The notes below the pieces were generated by a model. It worked only from the letters and a program-made list of their open reading frames with translations. It searched no databases and was not told the origin of the DNA. Shown in pieces: positions 21,608 through 29,576 of a stretch of 39,285 nt of DNA (within the stretch, counting starts at the first letter, position 1; each line of letters begins with the position of its first letter). Made by a program: the position numbers and the translations under genes. The DNA lies in IMG/VR virus record IMGVR_UViG_3300048930_000281, positions 1 through 39,285 of that record; one strand, written 5' to 3'. This DNA is from a virus.

Positions 21608-23715
21608 ACCTACTCGCCCGCGCCCGTCACTACATCGAGAAGCTACCCGGCGCCGTGTCTGGGGACCGTGGTCATGATCGGACACTCACCGTGGCGTGCA
21701 CGTGTGTCAGGTTTGACCTCTCCGACGACGAGGCGATGGGGCTGCTGCGCGAGTTCAACGCCCGATGCGCCCCCGCGTGGACTGAGAAAGAGCTGCTCCA
21801 CAAGCTGCACTCGGCACGTTCGAAGGCAGCGGCGGAACGCGGCAAGCTCGCCACATCCTCAGGCAACAGGCCGGAGCGCCGAGAGGCCCCACCGGCACCA
21901 TGGCGACCGCTCGCCCCGGTGTTCGCCTCGCCCGCCGCCCCGCCCGTCGTCTGCCCGCCCGCCGCGGCGATGGACCTACCGGAACCCATCGAACGCGGTG
22001 CCGTCGAGCTGCTCCGTGCGCTCTACAAGCCCGAGGAGCACCTGCGGATCGTCCAAGCCTACATTGACGAGCGGGACGACCGGGAGAAGCCGCAAGGCGA
22101 AGGCATCATCCTAACCGTGCGGGAGTGGTTGCAGAGGGCCGACGCACGCAAAGGCGACCTGGCCAGCCTGTGGAGTTCGGCGGCGGGGGCCGGTGTTTAC
22201 GTCGGCATGAATCCCGTCCGGCCAGGTGGTACGAAAGACGAGGACGTGACCGACTACCGATTCGCCCTCGTCGAATCCGATGCCATCCCCCAGGAGGAGC
22301 AGTTCGCCGCCCTTCAGGCCTCCGGGGTGCCGTGCGCGGCGATCATCGACAGCGGCGGGAAGTCGATCCACGCCTGGGTGCGTGTCGAGGCCAAGGACCG
22401 GCACGAATACGACGAGCGAACGGCGTTCCTGAAGACCTACTTTCCATGGGCGGATACCAAGAACACCAACCCCGCCCGGCTGTCCCGCCTGCCAGACGCC
22501 AAACGGCGCGGCAAACGCCAGCGGCTCCTAGGCCTCAACTGGGGGGCCAGCGGGTGGATCGAATGGCAGGAGAGCCTCCAGCGTTCCACCCTGGGGCCGG
22601 CGCGCACGTTCGGCGACCTGCTCACCCTCGACACAACCAGCGATCCCAACTGCGTGATCGGGTTCCGGGACGGGAAGACGCTCCGCTACCTGTGCCGCGG
22701 GAAGTCGGCGTGGCTCCTGGGCCCGTCCGGCGTCGGCAAGTCGAGCCTCCAGGCCCAGTTCGCGGTTGGCTGGGCCATCGGCCAACCGGTGTTTGGCATC
22801 GAGCCCGCCCGGCCCCTGCGTTCGCTCATCGTGCAGGCGGAGAACGACGATTATGACCTGGCCGAGATGGTGCAGGGTGTGGCGGCCGCTCATGGCCTGC
22901 ATCCCGAGGACGAGCGATGGACGTCGGTGACGCAGAACGTGATGTTTCGAACCGAGACGTCGAGTTTCGGGGCGCGGTTCTGCCAGCGGCTCCGGGAGAT
23001 GATCACTATCGACCGTCCGGACGTCGTCTGGATTGACCCCCTGCTCTCCTTTGCCGGCATCGACGTATCCAAGCAGGACCAAGTCACGCCGTTCCTCCGC
23101 GCCGACCTCACCCCGATTCTCGAAGCGTCCGGTGTCGTCATGATCGGGGTTCACCACACCGGGAAGCCGAAGAACGTCAAGGAGACGGCGAGCTGGACGG
23201 CAATTGACTGGGCTTATGCCGGGATCGGCTCCTCGGAGCTGGTGAACTGGGCTCGCGCTGTGATGTTCCTCCGCCCGGTGGAGGGCCGGCTGTTCGAGCT
23301 GAAGCTCGCCAAGCGCGGCTCCCGAGCAGGCGCCCGACACCCTGACGGTGAGCCTGCGTTCGGTTCGGTGTGGATTCAGCAGGCCCGGGGGCGGATTTAC
23401 TGGGAGCAGCAACAACCGCCCGAGGAACCGGCGAGCAGCGACGACGGAGCACGGGCCGAGAAACCAGCGCCGGCACCCAAGAAATCGAAGGTGGAATCCA
23501 TCGTGGAACTCACCGCTTTGGCCGAGTTCTTCCGCGAGATTCCAGCCGAAGGCGAAGGCCTCCGGGCTATCGGCCGGCGTCTGGAAATCTTCGTTGGAAC
23601 ACGCGGCACAACCGTAAGCCGCAACACCAGCCACCGAGTCATCGAGACATTGCACGCCCAAGGGAAGCTCAAGATGACTCCCGAGGGGCTCTATGTCCGG
23701 GGTGAAAGGGCCTAA
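21604..23715 (+). CDS. Primase-helicase (AEP-like primase plus RepA-type ATPase)
   Basis: A 703-aa replication protein. Residues 1-75 look like a PriCT-type helical domain (LSDDEAMGLLREFNARC, WTEKELLHKLHSA). Residues about 215-310 resemble an archaeo-eukaryotic primase catalytic region: ESD at 224-226, SGGKSIHAWV at 250-259, NPARLSRLPDAKR at 289-301. A RecA-like ATPase follows, with Walker A GPSGVGKS (373-380), AENDDY, Walker B VVWIDPLL (Asp478) and VHHTGK near 515. The C-terminus may be a winged helix. It would prime and unwind at the origin, likely the iteron region directly downstream. Confidence 0.8.
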   Translation: MNLLARARHYIEKLPGAVSGDRGHDRTLTVACTCVRFDLSDDEAMGLLREFNARCAPAWTEKELLHKLHSARSKAAAERGKLATSSGNRPERREAPPAPWRPLAPVFASPAAPPVVCPPAAAMDLPEPIERGAVELLRALYKPEEHLRIVQAYIDERDDREKPQGEGIILTVREWLQRADARKGDLASLWSSAAGAGVYVGMNPVRPGGTKDEDVTDYRFALVESDAIPQEEQFAALQASGVPCAAIIDSGGKSIHAWVRVEAKDRHEYDERTAFLKTYFPWADTKNTNPARLSRLPDAKRRGKRQRLLGLNWGASGWIEWQESLQRSTLGPARTFGDLLTLDTTSDPNCVIGFRDGKTLRYLCRGKSAWLLGPSGVGKSSLQAQFAVGWAIGQPVFGIEPARPLRSLIVQAENDDYDLAEMVQGVAAAHGLHPEDERWTSVTQNVMFRTETSSFGARFCQRLREMITIDRPDVVWIDPLLSFAGIDVSKQDQVTPFLRADLTPILEASGVVMIGVHHTGKPKNVKETASWTAIDWAYAGIGSSELVNWARAVMFLRPVEGRLFELKLAKRGSRAGARHPDGEPAFGSVWIQQARGRIYWEQQQPPEEPASSDDGARAEKPAPAPKKSKVESIVELTALAEFFREIPAEGEGLRAIGRRLEIFVGTRGTTVSRNTSHRVIETLHAQGKLKMTPEGLYVRGERA

Positions 23716-23858
23716 TGAAATCACCTAAAACAGCAAGTGTCCCAAGTGTCCCAAGTGTCCCAGCGCCACCCCTGTCCCAACTACCTGGGACACTACTTGC
23801 CGGGTGTCCCAGCACCCCTGTCCCAACACCCTCCCCCCTTAAGGGGGGGAGAGGGTAG
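23715..23858 (+). other. Short open frame over the iteron array (doubtful gene)
   Basis: A 47-codon frame coupled to the primase-helicase stop (TAATG), encoding SVPSVPSVP-type low-complexity sequence because it reads through the GTGTCCCA repeats, and ending TAG. The composition is dictated by the repeats; I regard it as a likely by-product of the array rather than a protein gene. Confidence 0.25.
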
Positions 23859-23940
23859 TTGTTGGGACACTGGGTCCCGCTGAGACACGGCCGGCATCCC
23901 CTTACCCCTTGGAATGAAAAATCCTGGGACACTTGGGACA
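23738..23940. repeat. Array of TGTCCCA iterons
   Basis: Ten copies of TGTCCCA or its complement lie in 203 bases. Direct copies start at 23738, 23747, 23756, 23773, 23805 and 23819; inverted copies (TGGGACA) at 23786, 23863, 23925 and 23934. The first three form a perfect 9-bp tandem (AAGTGTCCC), and the last two lie 9 bases apart in the opposite orientation. Between them is the long hairpin at 23819-23869. Such arrays directly after a replication protein gene are typical of origins; a partition or regulator-binding site is the alternative. Confidence 0.75.
23819..23869. other. Large inverted repeat centred on CCCCCCTTAAGGGGGG
   Basis: The outer arms TGTCCCAACA (23819-23828) and TGTTGGGACA (23860-23869) are exact complements and each contain one iteron. 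The inner part has the perfect 16-base palindrome CCCCCCTTAAGGGGGG (23833-23848) with CCCTC and GAGAGGG flanks. It could extrude as a cruciform or fold in RNA. It is followed by little T, so it is not a standard terminator. The rest of the gap, 23941-24033, holds no feature I recognise beyond the leader of the next gene. Confidence 0.75.
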
Positions 23941-24033
23941 GTGTAAGAGAAACCACTAGTCAAACCCATTTCGGAACCGATGGAAAAAGCGGTTCGGAAG
24001 CGCAGAGAAAAACCAACAAAACCACACAAGAAA

Positions 24034-24222
24034 ATGAGTGCAATCCAGAAGCAGATCGACGCGGCAAAGTACGCAAAACGCATCGTCAAAACCGTCAACG
24101 ACAAGGTGCCTGCCGAGCTGCGGGGCGACGTTGTTCGGCTGGTGATGGAAGAGCTGAGCCAATCGCCGGAGCCTGTGGTTGCTGTGGCTGAGGACACGAA
24201 GGCGGCGAACTCCTTGTCCTAA
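24034..24222 (+). CDS. Small helical protein
   Basis: A 62-aa protein: MSAIQKQIDAAKYAKRIVKT, then VPAELRGDVVRLVMEELSQS and an acidic end. It is probably all alpha-helical. The frame is open from ATG 23980 with a Lys/Arg-rich extension, but ATG 24034 has the A/C-rich leader (AACCAACAAAACCACAC) seen at other starts here, so I prefer it. No known family. It lies between the iteron array and the VRR nuclease. Confidence 0.5.
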   Translation: MSAIQKQIDAAKYAKRIVKTVNDKVPAELRGDVVRLVMEELSQSPEPVVAVAEDTKAANSLS

Positions 24223-24227
24223 ACCCC

Positions 24228-24683
24228 ATGCGAATCACCCCGGAGCAGGCGGAGAAAATGGGGCTGGTGCGAGGCGTGTCCGGCGACTGGATGCAGCCGA
24301 GCAAGGCAGCCCATTCCCCTGCTCCGGTGGTGAGCCGGGCGGTAGTGCGAGAGGCGGATCTTCATGAGGAGATCCAGGCCTATTGCCGGGCGATGGTGTG
24401 GCCATGCCACCACTCCCGCATGGACAGGCCCGCGACGTGCGGGGTGGGCACTCCTGATTTCGCCATCGCAATCCCCGGAGGCGTGACGGTGTGGGTGGAG
24501 GCGAAGGCCAAGGGCGGGAAGCTCAGGCCCGAGCAGGCTGCGTGGCTGGCCTCCCTGCGGAGGGTGGGGCACGTGGCCGAGGTGGTCCGCTCCATGGAGG
24601 AGTTCAAAGCCGTCATCGAGATGGCCTCAGCCCGTGCGCAGGCCAACGCAGGACAAGCCGTATCAGTGGTAGAGGCGTCATGA
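24228..24683 (+). CDS. VRR-NUC nuclease
   Basis: A 151-aa protein with the VRR-NUC version of the PD-(D/E)XK nuclease fold: Glu48 in the first helix (READLHEEIQ), GTPDFAI with Asp77, Glu91-Ala-Lys93 (VEAKAKGG) and Gln103 in RPEQAAWL. Stand-alone phage VRR-NUC proteins cut branched or structured DNA and often act as Holliday-junction resolvases before packaging, which fits its place next to the terminase genes. The N-terminal ~40 residues are a variable extension. The start follows an AAACCCC leader; the stop overlaps the next ATG. Confidence 0.85.
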   Translation: MRITPEQAEKMGLVRGVSGDWMQPSKAAHSPAPVVSRAVVREADLHEEIQAYCRAMVWPCHHSRMDRPATCGVGTPDFAIAIPGGVTVWVEAKAKGGKLRPEQAAWLASLRRVGHVAEVVRSMEEFKAVIEMASARAQANAGQAVSVVEAS

Positions 24684-24880
24684 GCGCAGACAGCGCACCC
24701 GAACGCTCCTGCGGGCACGTAGCGATTGCAGGCGGTAGGCAAAACTTGCCGGTGTGTAAGGAAAGCCGACTCGGCAGAATTTGCCTAAGGAATCTTTTTC
24801 CTACCGGGTTTCGCCGTGGGGACCGCGAAGAACCAAGGGAGCTGTGTGAGAGAAATTTTGACTTTTCGACTACCAGATGA
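24680..24880 (+). CDS. Possible small protein between nuclease and terminase genes
   Basis: A 66-aa frame whose ATG overlaps the VRR-NUC stop (ATGA) and whose own TGA overlaps the small-terminase ATG in the same way. Coupling at both ends is hard to explain by chance. The predicted protein is Cys/Arg-rich (RSCGHVAIAGG, then LPVCKESRLGRICL) and matches no family I know. The same DNA holds several short inverted repeats, so it may instead be a non-coding packaging-start or promoter region. Confidence 0.4.
   Translation: MSADSAPERSCGHVAIAGGRQNLPVCKESRLGRICLRNLFPTGFRRGDREEPRELCERNFDFSTTR
24734..24805. promoter_or_regulatory. Inverted-repeat cluster upstream of terminase, candidate cos/pac region
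   Basis: Within 72 bases lie GGCAA-aac-TTGCC (24738-24750), GCCG-act-CGGC (24765-24775), AGGAA-tcttt-TTCCT (24788-24802 region), and outer GGTAGG (24734-24739) with CCTACC (24800-24805). Phages with a gpA/Nu1-like terminase usually carry the packaging-recognition site just before the small-subunit gene. No cleavage ends can be seen in an assembled circle, so this remains a candidate site. Confidence 0.4.
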
Positions 24881-25359
24881 AGGCCAAAAAGAAGAGCAAA
24901 CCAAAGTCAACCGGCCTGTCGTTGCATACGATTTCCCATGAACTCGGCATCTCCCGCGACACCCTGCGCCGCAAACTGCTGGGCGCCGAGATCCGCGAGC
25001 CGTTCGAAGGCCTGCGCTGGCGTGACGTGTTCCGCGCATTCATCGGCGACAAGGCGGCGTCCCTGGCCAGGAAGGCACTGGCCGACGCGGAGATGGCCGA
25101 GCATGAGGTGAGGCTGGCGACTCGCGACGTGATCCCGCGTGAGGAGGTGGCCCGCTACATCCGCGAGACATTCTCCCCGGTGCGCGAGTGGGCGCTGGCG
25201 ATGCCGGCGAAGATGGCCAAGCGCTGCAACCCGACCGACCCGCGACACGCCCAGGCCCACCTCGACGAGTGGGCGGAAGAGTTCCTCAAGCACTGCCGGG
25301 AGCACGTGCCGGAAGGGCAGAAGGAAGAGGAAGTGGCGGCGAAGAAGGGAAAGAAATGA
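24877..25359 (+). CDS. Terminase small subunit (gpNu1-like)
   Basis: A 160-aa DNA-packaging protein. After a basic leader, residues about 15-40 form a helix-turn-helix (LSLHTISHELGISRDTLRRK) for recognising the packaging site. The middle (VIPREEVARYIRETFSPVRE, then LAMPAKMAKRC) matches the central helical part of Nu1-type subunits, and the end is Lys/Glu-rich. The large subunit follows one small gene later. ATG 24877 is coupled to the small upstream frame; there is no clear Shine-Dalgarno sequence. Confidence 0.8.
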   Translation: MKAKKKSKPKSTGLSLHTISHELGISRDTLRRKLLGAEIREPFEGLRWRDVFRAFIGDKAASLARKALADAEMAEHEVRLATRDVIPREEVARYIRETFSPVREWALAMPAKMAKRCNPTDPRHAQAHLDEWAEEFLKHCREHVPEGQKEEEVAAKKGKK

Positions 25360-25607
25360 AGACCACAAAGGACCCCAGGTATGCCGGCCCGGTTCATTCA
25401 TTCGCGCCAGCCTGCCGAATGCCAAGCGGACACGCTGGCCTAGCCTGTGGGAGACCGGCACGTGCTTTCGTGTTCAATGCTTTCACTCACAAGGAGGAAT
25501 ACCTTTGCGGTGTGCATGCGTTGGTTTGGAACAGATTCGCTGCCAAGGTTGGATCGGATGAAGCCTTTCCAATTATCCAGCCACCAAAGGACAAGAGTAA
25601 TTTGTGA
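25356..25607 (+). CDS. Hypothetical protein between terminase subunits
   Basis: An 83-aa protein coupled to both terminase genes by overlaps. It has several Cys and His residues (APACRMPSGHAGLACGRPA and YLCGVHALVW), which may form a zinc site, and an aromatic-rich second half. Possibly an HNH-like remnant or packaging accessory, but no active-site motif is present. The base composition after 25480 is less GC-rich than that of the terminase genes. Confidence 0.55.
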   Translation: MKTTKDPRYAGPVHSFAPACRMPSGHAGLACGRPARAFVFNAFTHKEEYLCGVHALVWNRFAAKVGSDEAFPIIQPPKDKSNL

Positions 25608-27496
25608 TCCCCCGCGACCGCACATTCTCCGACCTCCAGCGCCAAGCCTGCCTCGTCGGCAAGGCGAAGGAGAGCCCGTCAGAATGGGCGGTGAAGCACT
25701 TCCAATTCGACGAGCCCAACAACCGGGGGCCGTTCCGTCTGAGCGGCAACGAGTACGTGCGCGAGGTGCTGAACGATTTCGCGCGGACGGACATCAACGA
25801 CGAGGTGCTGGTGTGGGGATCGCAGACCAAGAAGACAGGAACGCTGATGGCCGGTCTCGCGTGGACCGTGGTGAACAATCCTCGCGGGATTATGTGGGCC
25901 ATGCCCAACGAGAACTTGGCGGCGAAGTTTTCGCGCCAGCGGTTGCAGGCAGCGTTCAAGGTGACTGCCCCGGTTCGAGCGCTCATCCCTACCGGGGCCG
26001 CTCGTCACTCATTCAAGACGCTGGAGATGATGCTCGGCGGTTCCATCGTGAACCTCATCGGCACGCACTCCGCCGCGAACCTTTCCTCGTCGCCGTGCTC
26101 CCTGGTGTTTGGCGACGAGATCGACAAATTCTATGAGGGCGGCGCGAAGGAGGCGGACGCTGTCGACCTGCTCGACCAGCGCACGAAGGACCAGACGAAC
26201 CCGCAGCGGTGGAAGACCTCGACGCCGACGACGAGCGACGGGCTCATCTGGCAGGAGTACCTCAAGGGCGATCAACGCCGCTACTTCCTGCCGTGCCCGT
26301 TCTGCAAAGGTGAGGTGGTGCTGGGGTGGTCCAAGGCATTCACCATCCTCCCTTTGACCGGGTGCGAGGCGTGGATCGGGTGGGACCCATCGGCCAAAGG
26401 GAAGGACGGGAAGTGGGATCTCGAAAAGGTGAGTCTCACGGCGCACGCGGTGTGTCCTCACTGCCAAAGGAAGATCGGCAACGAGCACAAGACCGGGATG
26501 GTTCGGGATGGGAAATGGAAGCCAACGAACCCCGGCGCCGCGGCGAGCTTCGTCTCGCGCCATCTGTCCTCGCTCTACTCGACGAGCACGGAAACCGCCT
26601 GGGGCGTTCTCGCGGTGAAGTTCCTTCAACAGAAGGCGTCGCTCAAAGGCCTTCGAGGGTTCATCAATGGCGACCTGGCCGAGCCCTACGAAAACCAAGA
26701 CGAGGCGTCGGCGCGGGTGGAGATCGTCAGCGGGCCGGACGCCATGCCGCTGCCCGAGTCGGTGACACTGCTCACCGCCGACCATCAGGCCGTGGCGCCG
26801 TACTTCTGGGTAACCGCCAGGACTTGGGACAAGCGGGGGAACTCCAGGCTCCGCGGCTGCTACACCTGTGACGACTGGGATACGCTCCGACGAATCCAGC
26901 TCGCGCTTGAGATCGAGGATCGGCACGTGGCGATCGACTCACGGCACAACCCCGAGACGGTGCGCGAGCGGTGCCTCCAGTTCGGCAAGGTGGTTCCGCT
27001 CGGGCACGGCTCGGCGGTACATGTCGGGTGGACGCCGTGGGAGGGCCAGAAGCCGGCGTGGAGACAGAAGGACAAGAAGACGGGGCGCACGGAGGCCGTG
27101 GGGCTCTCGGAGTACCCGGTGCCGATGGCGCGGGCGATCGGGTACAACCTGCATTCCCTCCAGTTCGCCGGGGACTTCTGGCTGTCCCTATTGCAAAAGC
27201 TTCGCAAAGGGCCGAAGGAATCCGGTGGCCTGCTGTGGGAGATCGTCGAATTCCCGGCCGGCCCCGAGGTTGACGGCGCGCTGCGTGTCGACGCCGAGAC
27301 CTACTTCCGCCACATGGACGCGAAGAAGTACACCCCACGCCCCGTGGGTAAGCGCGTGGTGTGGGAATGGCAGCTCCGCTCCTCACGCTGGCCCGATCAC
27401 ATTCTCGATACCGAAATCGCCCAACTGGCTTGGGCCCGCCTGCATGGCCGACTCCCCTACCACCCCGAGGACTCCAATGGAAAATCGCGCACCTGA
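25604..27496 (+). CDS. terL: Terminase large subunit (lambda gpA family)
   Basis: A 630-aa packaging ATPase and nuclease of the GpA family. The ATPase Walker A-like motif is GSQTKKTG (72-79), a deviant form common in this family, and Walker B is LVFGDEID (Asp171, Glu172). A zinc-ribbon-like insertion has CPFC and CPHC (about 227-290). The nuclease half has TADHQ (Asp393) and HVAIDSRH (Asp445), with a C-terminal LDTEIAQLAW. It starts at GTG 25604, overlapping the upstream stop. It cuts concatemers and drives DNA into proheads. Confidence 0.9.
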   Translation: MIPRDRTFSDLQRQACLVGKAKESPSEWAVKHFQFDEPNNRGPFRLSGNEYVREVLNDFARTDINDEVLVWGSQTKKTGTLMAGLAWTVVNNPRGIMWAMPNENLAAKFSRQRLQAAFKVTAPVRALIPTGAARHSFKTLEMMLGGSIVNLIGTHSAANLSSSPCSLVFGDEIDKFYEGGAKEADAVDLLDQRTKDQTNPQRWKTSTPTTSDGLIWQEYLKGDQRRYFLPCPFCKGEVVLGWSKAFTILPLTGCEAWIGWDPSAKGKDGKWDLEKVSLTAHAVCPHCQRKIGNEHKTGMVRDGKWKPTNPGAAASFVSRHLSSLYSTSTETAWGVLAVKFLQQKASLKGLRGFINGDLAEPYENQDEASARVEIVSGPDAMPLPESVTLLTADHQAVAPYFWVTARTWDKRGNSRLRGCYTCDDWDTLRRIQLALEIEDRHVAIDSRHNPETVRERCLQFGKVVPLGHGSAVHVGWTPWEGQKPAWRQKDKKTGRTEAVGLSEYPVPMARAIGYNLHSLQFAGDFWLSLLQKLRKGPKESGGLLWEIVEFPAGPEVDGALRVDAETYFRHMDAKKYTPRPVGKRVVWEWQLRSSRWPDHILDTEIAQLAWARLHGRLPYHPEDSNGKSRT

Positions 27497-27701
27497 CCAC
27501 GAACTCCTCGACGCGAAGGGACTGGCAAGCCGACTGGGCTACAACGTGTCATACGTGTACGCCATGAAGCGGCGCGGGTTCCGGATGACAGCCAAACGAA
27601 CCACCTTCGCGCTTGCCTGGGCGTGGCTGGAGATTCACGGATCACCACGAAGCGGAGAGTATCGGAAGAAAACGGAAGGTTTCGGACGAATACAGAAGTA
27701 G
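27477..27701 (+). CDS. Small helix-turn-helix protein
   Basis: A 74-aa protein starting inside the terminase 3' end. Residues about 8-35 (ELLDAKGLASRLGYNVSYVY, AMKRRGFRM) form a winged or excisionase-like helix-turn-helix, followed by an aromatic helix and a basic tail. Such small proteins after the terminase often act as DNA-binding regulators or head-completion factors. There is no integrase here, so a true excisionase role is unlikely. It ends TAG. Confidence 0.6.
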   Translation: MENRAPDHELLDAKGLASRLGYNVSYVYAMKRRGFRMTAKRTTFALAWAWLEIHGSPRSGEYRKKTEGFGRIQK

Positions 27702-27735
27702 AGAACGAGCGGAAAGTGTGCGCTCCTGATGGTGC

Positions 27736-28128
27736 TTGCATAGCGCGGCACCAACTCCATCCGATTGGCGACGGGGATTTCTCCGATCCGTCGCGTGGGA
27801 TGCTGCCGATGCTGCTCCTGTAATCGCCCTTGAATCGCAACTGAAGGCGGTCTGCCGCGCCAAGATTGCCGCATCCGCTGATGGCAAGACGCTGATCTCA
27901 TTCGCCGCGAATGGGCATCAATACCAGTACGAAACCGCCAAGGGCATGCGCCCCGAAGCGGTGGCCGCATTCACCTCCTGGCTCTACGACCTCTACGTGG
28001 AGTCCCGCGCCGTGCTCGTCGAGGCCGGCGACGCTTCACCGACTGACGCCGAGATCCTTGACCGGATGCTCACGGCGGTTGTTCCTGTTCACGCCGTCCT
28101 CATCGACCGCTCGGAGGTGCAGCGATGA
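27736..28128 (+). CDS. Hypothetical protein upstream of portal
   Basis: A 130-aa protein with TTG 27736 as the only start that keeps the whole frame (a TGA lies just upstream); a downstream start is possible. It has DWRRGFLRSVAWDAADAAPV, a central QLKAVCRAKIAASADGKTLI, and AAFTSWLYDLYVESRAVL. It looks globular. Position between terminase and portal suggests a head-tail or portal accessory (gpW-like place in lambda), but the size and sequence do not match gpW. The stop overlaps the portal ATG. Confidence 0.55.
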   Translation: MHSAAPTPSDWRRGFLRSVAWDAADAAPVIALESQLKAVCRAKIAASADGKTLISFAANGHQYQYETAKGMRPEAVAAFTSWLYDLYVESRAVLVEAGDASPTDAEILDRMLTAVVPVHAVLIDRSEVQR

Positions 28129-29576
28129 TCTTGGACGCCCGAGGCAATCCGGCGCGCCAGACGGTCAAGGCGCAGTACGAAGCCGCCATCTACTCACCCC
28201 AGCGCTCGGGGATCTGGTGGCCGCTCCGTGACGCCAAGGATGACGGCGACAATTACACCCGCAACGAGGTGGCTCGTCTCGCGTGGCATCTGTGGCAGAA
28301 CTCGCCAACCACCCGGGGGCTTATCGAGCGGCTGAACATTTTTACTATCGGGACCGGAATTCATCCCTTCGCCGCGTCATCGGATACCGGGTTCAACGAG
28401 GAACGGGATGCGCTGTGGGAATCCGACTCCGAGTCAATGGAGCTGACGAACGACCTGCCGTTCTCCATCTGCCAGGACGTGGCGTGCCGATCGGCGTTCG
28501 TGGGTGGTGATTCGTTCTCCGCTCAGGTCGACATCGGGGCCGACATGCCCAAGCTCGACCTGTTCGAGTCTCACCAGATCGGGCCGAACGGTACCGCAGG
28601 CAAAGACCCTGATGGCATCACCCGTGACGGCGCCGGCCGGGCGATCGGGTTCACGATCGCGAGCACGGGTAAGGTTCTCCCGGTTGAACACACCGTTCAT
28701 CACTGGCTTCCCGAGAGGCCTGGCCAGCGTCGTGGGATTTCGATTCTCGCCGCGGCGATCAACACCGCCCGCAACTACGAGGACATCCTCCTCTTCGAGA
28801 AGGACGCTGTCGCCGAGAATTCCCGCGTCGTCGACATTATCGAGTCCGCCACCGGTGAACCAATCGACCCGCAGATGGCATACCGCGGGGCCACCGTCAC
28901 ACTACCAGACGGCACTCAGCGAGCTGCACACTATCAGAAGGTTTTTGGGGCCACGTCCAAGGTTCTCAACCCCGGCGACAAGTACGTTGAGAAGCGAAGC
29001 GACCGACCTTCCGCCGCGTGGCAGGGGTTCGTTGCGCATCTCGCCGGGATCATCTGCCTATCCACCGGGTTCCCTGAGTCGCTGATTCTCGGCTCGAAGG
29101 TCGGCGGCGCTGACACACGCCGCGAAGCCGCGATCGCGCAACGCATCGTCGAGCGGTGGCAGCTCTGGATTGCCCGCCAGTGGACCAAGCACGTCAACCA
29201 CTGGTGCCTGATGCGGATTCAGGACGGCAGTCTGTCCGGCGCTCCGGACGACTGGCGTCGCGTCGAGTGGCAGTTCCCCCGGGCGCTCACCGTCGACGCC
29301 GGGCGGGAAGCCAAAAATGACCGTGACGACGTGCGCGCCGGCCTGCTCAGCGAACAGGAGTACCACGGGCGCTATTCGGTCAACTGGCTGAAGCACCGGA
29401 AGCAGGTCAAGACCGAGGCTCGTGCCCGCATCCGCGACGCGAAGTATCTGGCGAAGGACGAGGGGATCCCATTCGAACTCGCGCTCTCGCTCCTCGGTCA
29501 CACCGACGACTCGCCCGAAATTGAACCCGCCGCCGAGCCTTCGAAGCCCGGCCTACCCGCGAAGGTGATGGAATGA
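28125..29576 (+). CDS. Portal protein (lambda gpB-like)
   Basis: A 483-aa protein forming the dodecameric portal vertex. The N-terminal pattern (RSGIWWPLRDAKDDG, NEVARLAWHLWQNSPTTRGL) and the middle part (GQRRGISILAAAINTARNY, then LLFEKDAVAENSRV) are typical of the lambda-type portal family. The C-terminal ~100 residues are charged and probably project into the head. A GGAGGTG Shine-Dalgarno-like sequence stands six bases before the ATG, one of the better ones in the genome. The stop overlaps the protease ATG. Confidence 0.9.
   Translation: MILDARGNPARQTVKAQYEAAIYSPQRSGIWWPLRDAKDDGDNYTRNEVARLAWHLWQNSPTTRGLIERLNIFTIGTGIHPFAASSDTGFNEERDALWESDSESMELTNDLPFSICQDVACRSAFVGGDSFSAQVDIGADMPKLDLFESHQIGPNGTAGKDPDGITRDGAGRAIGFTIASTGKVLPVEHTVHHWLPERPGQRRGISILAAAINTARNYEDILLFEKDAVAENSRVVDIIESATGEPIDPQMAYRGATVTLPDGTQRAAHYQKVFGATSKVLNPGDKYVEKRSDRPSAAWQGFVAHLAGIICLSTGFPESLILGSKVGGADTRREAAIAQRIVERWQLWIARQWTKHVNHWCLMRIQDGSLSGAPDDWRRVEWQFPRALTVDAGREAKNDRDDVRAGLLSEQEYHGRYSVNWLKHRKQVKTEARARIRDAKYLAKDEGIPFELALSLLGHTDDSPEIEPAAEPSKPGLPAKVME

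Noticed and set aside
22528-23724. 398-codon open frame on the minus strand
   Set aside because: It lies wholly antisense to the primase-helicase gene, whose motifs are clear. Long antisense frames are common in GC-rich DNA.
23819-23869. Rho-independent terminator after the primase-helicase
   Set aside because: The stem is strong but no T-run follows on either strand; the embedded iterons favour an origin or binding-site role.
23669-23956. Minus-strand frame across the iteron array
   Set aside because: Its Gly/Thr/Pro composition follows directly from the repeats and it overlaps the primase-helicase end.
27477-27701. Excisionase of a temperate phage
   Set aside because: The helix-turn-helix fits, but no integrase or attachment site is visible in the complete circle, so integration is not supported.
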